A stretch of DNA of 64,000 nt from contig CAZIFB010000012.1 in NCBI GenBank assembly GCA_964538915.1, positions 44,169 to 108,168 on the forward strand, in the 5' to 3' direction. Source of the stretch: JAEUHQ01 sp964538915 (lineage in GTDB: Bacteria; Planctomycetota; UBA1135; UBA2386). Of this stretch, positions 58,345-64,000 are shown one piece after another. A program made the translations under genes and the position numbers. Below the pieces are notes generated by a model. The model was not told the origin of the DNA and did not search any database. It worked only from the letters and a program-made list of their open reading frames with translations. Numbering within the stretch: the stretch's first letter is position 1; every line of letters begins with the position of its first letter.

Positions 58345-59765
58345 GCGCTCCGGAGAAGTGGGACGTCGTCGTGATCGGCAGCGGCCCGGCCGGCCAGAAG
58401 GCGGCGGTGCAGGCGGCGAAGAACGGCCGAAGCGTCTGCGTCGTCGAGCGGGAGATCGGTGTCGGCGGCGCGTGCGTGCACCGGGGCACCATCCCGAGCA
58501 AGACCCTGCGCGAGACCGCAGTGTACCTGTCGGGGTTCCGGTCGCGGCTCAGCCACCACGTGCAGTTCGAGCTGCCGAGCGACCTGCAGCTCGCGAGCCT
58601 GATGGATCGGATGGAATCGGTCGTCACGGCCCACGTGGCGTTCCAGCGCGCGCAGCTCGAGCGGAACGGCATCCGCCAGATCCACGGCCGCGCGCGGTTC
58701 GTCGACGCACACACGATCCAGGTGGAGTCGATCCACGGCGCGATGCGGCACCTGGTCGCGGACATCGTCGTGATCGCGACCGGGTCGCGGCCGCGCACTC
58801 CGCCGGAGATTCCGATCGACCACGAGCACGTGTTCGACAGCGACTCGATCCTGTCGATGGCGTACCTGCCGAAGTCGCTGGTCGTGCTCGGCGCCGGCGT
58901 GATCGCCTCGGAGTACGCGACGATCTTCGCGGCGCTCGGCTGCCACGTGACCATGGTCGATCGCGGCGAACGCCCGCTCGGCTTCATGGACAGCGAGATC
59001 CTCGACCGGTTCGTGCACGCGTTCCAGGCGAACCCGGGCTGCACGTTCGTGGGTGGCGCCAAGGTGGCGAGCGTGCAATGGAACGGGGTGGACGCCGTCG
59101 TGACGAAACTCGGCAACGGCTGGGAGCTGAAGTCGGAGAAGCTGCTCTGTGCCCTCGGCCGCGTCGCGAACGTGGACGGCCTCTGCATCGAGGCCGCGGG
59201 TCTCGCGACGAACGAGCGCGGGCACGTTCCCGTCGATGCGGACTGCCGGACCGCCGTGGGGCACATTTTCGCGGTCGGCGACGTGATCGGCCCGCCGTCG
59301 CTCGCGTCGGCATCGATGGAGCAGGGGCGGCGCGCGATGTGCGCAGCGTTCGACCTGCCGCGCGCCGGCGGCAACGACTGCATCCCGTCGGGCATCTACA
59401 CGATCCCGGAGATGTCGTGCATCGGTGTCAACGAAGCCGATGCGCGCAGGAAGTACGGCGACTGCTTCGTGGGGCGTGCGAAGTTCGCGGAGCTGGCCCG
59501 GGGGCAGATCGCGAACGCCGTCGACGGCATGCTGAAGCTCGTGGTCGAACCGCAGCACCTCCGCATCGTCGGTTGCCAGGTGGTCGGCGAAGGCGCGACC
59601 GAGCTCGTGCATCTGGCGCAGATGGCGATGCTCGCGGAGATGGACGTCCGCGTGTTCGTCGATCGCATCTACAACTTCCCGACGCTCGCGGAGGCCTATC
59701 GCGTCGCCGCGCTCGACATCCTCGGCCAGATCGCGCAGCGACAGCAGGTCGGCGGCAAGGCCTGA
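58341..59765 (+). CDS. sthA: Soluble NAD(P) transhydrogenase-like flavoprotein
   Basis: A 474-residue FAD enzyme of the pyridine-nucleotide disulfide oxidoreductase family. It moves hydride between NADPH and NAD+. FAD-binding GSGPAGQKAAVQAAKNG, NAD-binding VLGAGVIASEYATIFAALG, GHIFAVGDVIG and C-terminal dimerisation domain with YNFPTLAEAYRVAAL. Where disulfide enzymes have the redox pair CxxxxC it reads GGACVHRGTIPSKTLRE, with only the first Cys, which marks SthA. Length is normal (E. coli 466). It is coupled to the HDOD gene by ATGA, which is an odd pairing. It converges with the ChaN-like gene, one base between stops. Confidence 0.93.
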   Translation: MSAPEKWDVVVIGSGPAGQKAAVQAAKNGRSVCVVEREIGVGGACVHRGTIPSKTLRETAVYLSGFRSRLSHHVQFELPSDLQLASLMDRMESVVTAHVAFQRAQLERNGIRQIHGRARFVDAHTIQVESIHGAMRHLVADIVVIATGSRPRTPPEIPIDHEHVFDSDSILSMAYLPKSLVVLGAGVIASEYATIFAALGCHVTMVDRGERPLGFMDSEILDRFVHAFQANPGCTFVGGAKVASVQWNGVDAVVTKLGNGWELKSEKLLCALGRVANVDGLCIEAAGLATNERGHVPVDADCRTAVGHIFAVGDVIGPPSLASASMEQGRRAMCAAFDLPRAGGNDCIPSGIYTIPEMSCIGVNEADARRKYGDCFVGRAKFAELARGQIANAVDGMLKLVVEPQHLRIVGCQVVGEGATELVHLAQMAMLAEMDVRVFVDRIYNFPTLAEAYRVAALDILGQIAQRQQVGGKA

Positions 59766-59766
59766 G

Positions 59767-60564
59767 TCAGCCGCGCCGTGTGCCGACCGGCTCGTCGAAC
59801 AGCTCGGCGAACCACCACAGCCCGCCGTCGCTGTGCAGGAACCCGCGGAATCGCCGCGGATCCGCCGCGGCGGCGAGGCGCGCCGGCGGGACGCCGCCGA
59901 TCGTGATCCCGCCGAGGCCGGTGCGGCGCACGAGATCGCCGGTGCCGACGAGGTGGGCCTGGCCCACGACCACGACGATCACGCGGTCGGGCCACGCCTC
60001 TGCAACTGCGCGCACCCGTGCGGCCATGCGGTCGTCGCGCTGGTGGATCGGCACGCGTGGGATCGGCTCGAGTGCCGCGATCGGGATGCGGTGGTCGCGC
60101 GCGAACGTGACGAGGTCGCGGTAGAAGGGCGCGTCCAGGTCGTCGTCGGCGTCGAGCCACGAGCCGGCACAGCGTGCACGGATCGTCGTCCGCAGCGCAT
60201 CGAGCGGCTCGCGGCCACCGAGCCAGCGGGCGACGTCGCCTTCGTCCTCCGTACCGATCGCTTCGAGCGCGAACGCGAGTCTCGCGCCGCGCGCGCGGAG
60301 GGCGGTGAGCAGGTCGATCTGCAGCCGATGCAGCCGCGGACTGCGGTGGTGGTCGCCGAGCCAGACGAGCCGCGCCTCGGCGATCGTGTCGGCCATCGCC
60401 GAGGCGGGGCGCGCGGCGTCGATCGAGGTGCCGGCCGCGGCCGCGAACGAAGCGAGATAGGCGTCGAGTTCGTCCGACGGCTTCGCGTCCCACACGAAGT
60501 CCATCGGTGTGCACGCGGCCGCGAGACAGAACGGCAGGAGGATTCGGCCCCGGGGTCGCGGCAT
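59767..60564 (-). CDS. ChaN-family lipoprotein, haem-binding type
   Basis: A 265-residue lipoprotein. The ATG at 60564 opens a short signal peptide with lipobox LAAAC at about residue 14-18. Residues 60-220 carry the ChaN pattern: ARLVWLGDHHRSPRLHRLQ (dual His near LGDHH), FALEAIG, PIAALEPIPRV and a VVVVGQAHLVGTGDL strand with His. ChaN of Campylobacter binds haem in dimers; the broader family has an EreA-like fold and may be hydrolytic. It is divergent from elbB, 35 bases apart. C-terminal 40 residues are specific. Confidence 0.82.
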   Translation of the reverse strand: MPRPRGRILLPFCLAAACTPMDFVWDAKPSDELDAYLASFAAAAGTSIDAARPASAMADTIAEARLVWLGDHHRSPRLHRLQIDLLTALRARGARLAFALEAIGTEDEGDVARWLGGREPLDALRTTIRARCAGSWLDADDDLDAPFYRDLVTFARDHRIPIAALEPIPRVPIHQRDDRMAARVRAVAEAWPDRVIVVVVGQAHLVGTGDLVRRTGLGGITIGGVPPARLAAAADPRRFRGFLHSDGGLWWFAELFDEPVGTRRG

Positions 60565-60599
60565 GATGCGGCGCCCATTCTCGGCGGAATCGCACCAAC

Positions 60600-61289
60600 A
60601 TGAAACCGAAGGTCGGCGTCGTTCTCTCCGGTTGCGGCTTCCTCGACGGATCCGAGATCCACGAGTCGGTCCTCGCGCTGCTCTGCCTCGACGAGGCCGG
60701 TGCCGTCGCGGTCTGCGCGGCGCCGAAGGGGCCGCAGTTGCACGTCGTCGACCACGCGCAGAAGGCACCCGTCCAGGGTACGCGCGACATGTTCGCGGAG
60801 GCCGCGCGCATCGCCCGCGGTCGCATCCAGGACCTCGCGACGCTGCGGGCTGCGGACCTCGACGCGGTGATCCTGCCGGGCGGCTTCGGTGCCGCGAAGA
60901 ACCTGAGCGACTTCGCCAGCAAAGGTGCCGCGGCGACGCCGATCCCGGAGGTCGCGCGCCTTCTGCGCGAGATGCACGCCGCCGGGAAGCCGATCGGCGC
61001 CATCTGCATCGCACCCGCGGTCGTCGCCGCCGTGCTCGGCCGCACCGTGCATCCGACGTTGACGGTCGGCAACGACCAGGAGACGGTGGCGGCGCTCGTC
61101 GCGATGGGGTGCATGCACAAGGACTGCGCGGTCACGAGTTGTGTCGTCGACGAGGCGAACGGGATCGTGTCGACGCCGGCGTACATGTTCGATGCGTCGG
61201 TGGGCGAGGTGGCCACGGGCGTTCGCAAGCTCGTGGAAGCGGTGCTCGCACGCGTGAGTCGGCGGGCCGAGGCCGGGGGGCGCGCATGA
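60600..61289 (+). CDS. elbB: Glyoxalase ElbB-like, DJ-1/PfpI superfamily
   Basis: A 229-residue protein of the class I glutamine amidotransferase-like fold. ElbB (formerly linked to isoprenoid synthesis) has glyoxalase III activity. Signatures: VGVVLSGCGFLDGSEIHESV, DLDAVILPGGFGAAKNLSDF, GAICIAPAVVAAVLG with the nucleophile Cys in ICIAP, and VVDEANGIVSTPAYM. Length matches family. Its ATG at 60600 has no clear ribosome site. Its stop overlaps the SDR gene (ATGA), so both are made together and may act on the same aldehyde-type substrates. Confidence 0.93.
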   Translation: MKPKVGVVLSGCGFLDGSEIHESVLALLCLDEAGAVAVCAAPKGPQLHVVDHAQKAPVQGTRDMFAEAARIARGRIQDLATLRAADLDAVILPGGFGAAKNLSDFASKGAAATPIPEVARLLREMHAAGKPIGAICIAPAVVAAVLGRTVHPTLTVGNDQETVAALVAMGCMHKDCAVTSCVVDEANGIVSTPAYMFDASVGEVATGVRKLVEAVLARVSRRAEAGGRA

Positions 61290-62062
61290 GCAGGTCGCTG
61301 GCGGGCAGGAAGTGTCTGGTCACGGGCGGCGGCACGGGCATCGGGGCGGGGATCGCACGGTCCCTGGCACGCGCCGGCGCAGCGGTTGCCGTCGTCGGCC
61401 GGCGCCGTGAGCCGCTCACGCGTACCGTCGCGACGCTGCGCGCGTTGCGGCAGCCGGCGTTCGCGTTCGCGGCGGACGTCACCGATCCGAAGTCGATCGG
61501 CGCGGCCGTCAAGAAGGCCACGAAGGCGCTCGGCGGCCTCGACGTCGTCGTGAACAACGCGGGCATCGGCGGGCCGAACGGTTGCGCGGTCGATGGGCCC
61601 GATCGCTGGGACGAGATCGTGCGCACGAACCTCGATGGCGTGTTCTTCGCGACGCGGGCAGCACTGCCGCACCTCGGCGACGGTGGCCGCATCGTCAGCA
61701 TCAGCTCGGTGCTCGGGCGCTTCGGTGTGCCCGGCTACACCGCGTACTGCGCGAGCAAACACGGCGTGATCGGCTTCACGAAGGCGTTGGCGCTCGAACT
61801 CGCGCCGCGCAGGATCACCGTGAACACGATCTGTCCTGGCTGGGTCGACACGGAGATGGCGAAGGCCGGCATCCAGCTGATGGCGGACGGCATGGGCGTC
61901 GAGTTCGCGAAGGCGAAGGCGGCTGCGATGGCCGCGGTCCCGCTCGGCCGGATGCTCGAGCCGGAGGAGATCGGCGAACTCGTCGTGTGGCTCTGCAGCA
62001 AGGCCGCGCGCGGCATGACCGGGCAGGCCATCAGCCACTGCGGCGGTCAGGTCATGTGGTGA
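61286..62062 (+). CDS. Short-chain dehydrogenase/reductase
   Basis: A 258-residue NAD(P)-dependent oxidoreductase. Rossmann motif TGGGTGIGAGIARSLARAG, NNAGIGG, the catalytic Ser in IVSISSVLG, and YCASK (Tyr-x3-Lys). The C-terminal half has PGWVDTEMAKAG and ends MTGQAISHCGGQVMW, the usual SDR close. Two Arg near RRR after VVGRRREPL suggest NADPH preference. Acetoacetyl-CoA reductase or 3-oxoacyl-ACP reductase-like enzymes look like this; the substrate is open. It starts in the ATGA overlap with elbB. A hairpin after the stop ends the unit. Confidence 0.92.
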   Translation: MSRSLAGRKCLVTGGGTGIGAGIARSLARAGAAVAVVGRRREPLTRTVATLRALRQPAFAFAADVTDPKSIGAAVKKATKALGGLDVVVNNAGIGGPNGCAVDGPDRWDEIVRTNLDGVFFATRAALPHLGDGGRIVSISSVLGRFGVPGYTAYCASKHGVIGFTKALALELAPRRITVNTICPGWVDTEMAKAGIQLMADGMGVEFAKAKAAAMAAVPLGRMLEPEEIGELVVWLCSKAARGMTGQAISHCGGQVMW

Positions 62063-62068
62063 CCCAGC

Positions 62069-62088
62069 GCGGCCCTCGATCGGGCCGC
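62069..62088. terminator. Hairpin after the SDR gene
   Basis: GCGGCCC (62069-62075) pairs with GGGCCGC (62082-62088) around TCGATC, 6 bases after the SDR stop. No T-run follows. It likely ends the elbB-SDR unit and perhaps the convergent pyrG. The rest of the 185-base gap has a few weak inverted repeats only. Confidence 0.5.
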
Positions 62089-62247
62089 AGCCCAGGGCCC
62101 CCGCTTCGCTCGGGCGGACATCCCGGGCCGCGACGGTGATTCCGGTCGGGGCCGCTCAACCCGGCGAGCGAGCGAATCGTCGAGGCGTGCGAAGCTTCGC
62201 CGGGTCGGCGGCGCGGGGATCGTTCGCGCCGCGCACGGCGCCGATGC

Positions 62248-63882
<1,635 letters not shown>

Positions 63883-64000
63883 GGGCCGACTTTATGGAAC
63901 GAGTCGGGCGGCCCCAGCAAGGAAACAATCTCCTCTGGAGTCACCCGAGTCGGATTGACGAAAACACCCTCAGCAGGGAGATTTAATCCCCCGCCGGTAC
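63883..64000. other. Right edge: AT-richer non-coding or partial-gene sequence
   Basis: The last 118 bases are visibly poorer in GC than the rest. On the minus strand one frame stays open from the window edge into pyrG (to 63750) and includes VTPEEIVSLLGPP, which faintly recalls an SmpA/OmlA-type segment. Its distal half is only a shadow of pyrG, so it is not called as a gene. A TAAAGT hexamer here may serve pyrG. Confidence 0.3.
63889..63894 (-). promoter_or_regulatory. Candidate -10 element TAAAGT for pyrG
   Basis: Minus-strand TAAAGT ends 6 bases before the pyrG ATG at 63882, with no Shine-Dalgarno, in the same position as similar hexamers at nine other starts in the window. Confidence 0.4.

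Overview
The window is very GC-rich, densely coded bacterial chromosome with no rRNA, tRNA, phage, insertion sequence or CRISPR array that I could recognise. Gene content is mostly housekeeping (fusA, ftsK, dnaB, bamA, mutM, pyrG, ptsI, nhaA, accC), mixed with lineage-specific envelope and regulatory proteins. Outer-membrane genes (BamA, a TolC-type channel, many lipoproteins) show a diderm. The high GC, many GTG/TTG starts, fourteen 4-base ATGA/GTGA stop-start overlaps and unusual fusions would suit a high-GC planctomycetote or related diderm lineage, but nothing here is decisive and I hold this loosely.

Layout, left to right. 1-4.3 kb: end of a glycerol-3-phosphate dehydrogenase, nagA, and a coupled three-gene run of poorly known proteins. 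4.3-10.4 kb: an exported S9 peptidase fused to a peroxiredoxin, an N-formylglutamate amidohydrolase-type protein and a GT-C-like membrane protein. 10.5-16.4 kb: a tandem-duplicated exported beta-carbonic anhydrase, fusA, two cupins, a PTPS-family enzyme and a structured non-coding stretch. 16.4-22.1 kb: a UDP-galactopyranose-mutase-like flavoprotein, MFS transporter, anchored solute-binding-like protein, PDZ lipoprotein and mutM. 22.2-32.5 kb: methylmalonyl-CoA epimerase plus acyl-CoA carboxyltransferase, a hairpin repeat pair, an oxidoreductase, a radical SAM enzyme, nhaA, biotin carboxylase plus biotin carrier, a lipoprotein, a hexose-6-phosphate mutarotase and a small Cys-rich protein. 32.5-38.7 kb: a membrane coiled-coil protein divergent from ptsI and a four-repeat SANT/GcrA-like protein, then STAS, histidine kinase and response regulator. 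38.8-44.6 kb: a complete TolC/MFP/ABC export operon. 44.7-55.7 kb: coaB, ftsK, a motorless ftsK-like gene, dnaB, bamA, and a Nudix/LOG/IMPase trio. 55.7-64 kb: CBS and FapA-like proteins, HDOD protein, sthA, ChaN-like lipoprotein, elbB, an SDR and pyrG.

How the genes work together. The epimerase, carboxyltransferase (22.2-24.1 kb) and biotin carboxylase/carrier (28.6-30.6 kb) can form one split propionyl-CoA-type carboxylase system. The 42963-44600 to 38839-40104 operon encodes all parts of a MacAB-TolC-like exporter. Nudix, LOG and IMPase-type phosphatase genes are translationally coupled and all act on nucleotide-derived phosphates. coaB is coupled to ftsK.

The strongest candidate for something undescribed is the gene at 48252-49589. 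It carries an FtsK-like four-helix membrane domain and an FtsK gamma DNA-reading domain but no motor, and lies directly behind a complete ftsK. Other notable items are the double carbonic anhydrase with a His-rich stalk, the four-repeat SANT/GcrA-like protein, a minus-strand structured RNA candidate near 16.2 kb, and a recurring TANNNT hexamer 6-12 bases before ten start codons, which suggests many leaderless transcripts.
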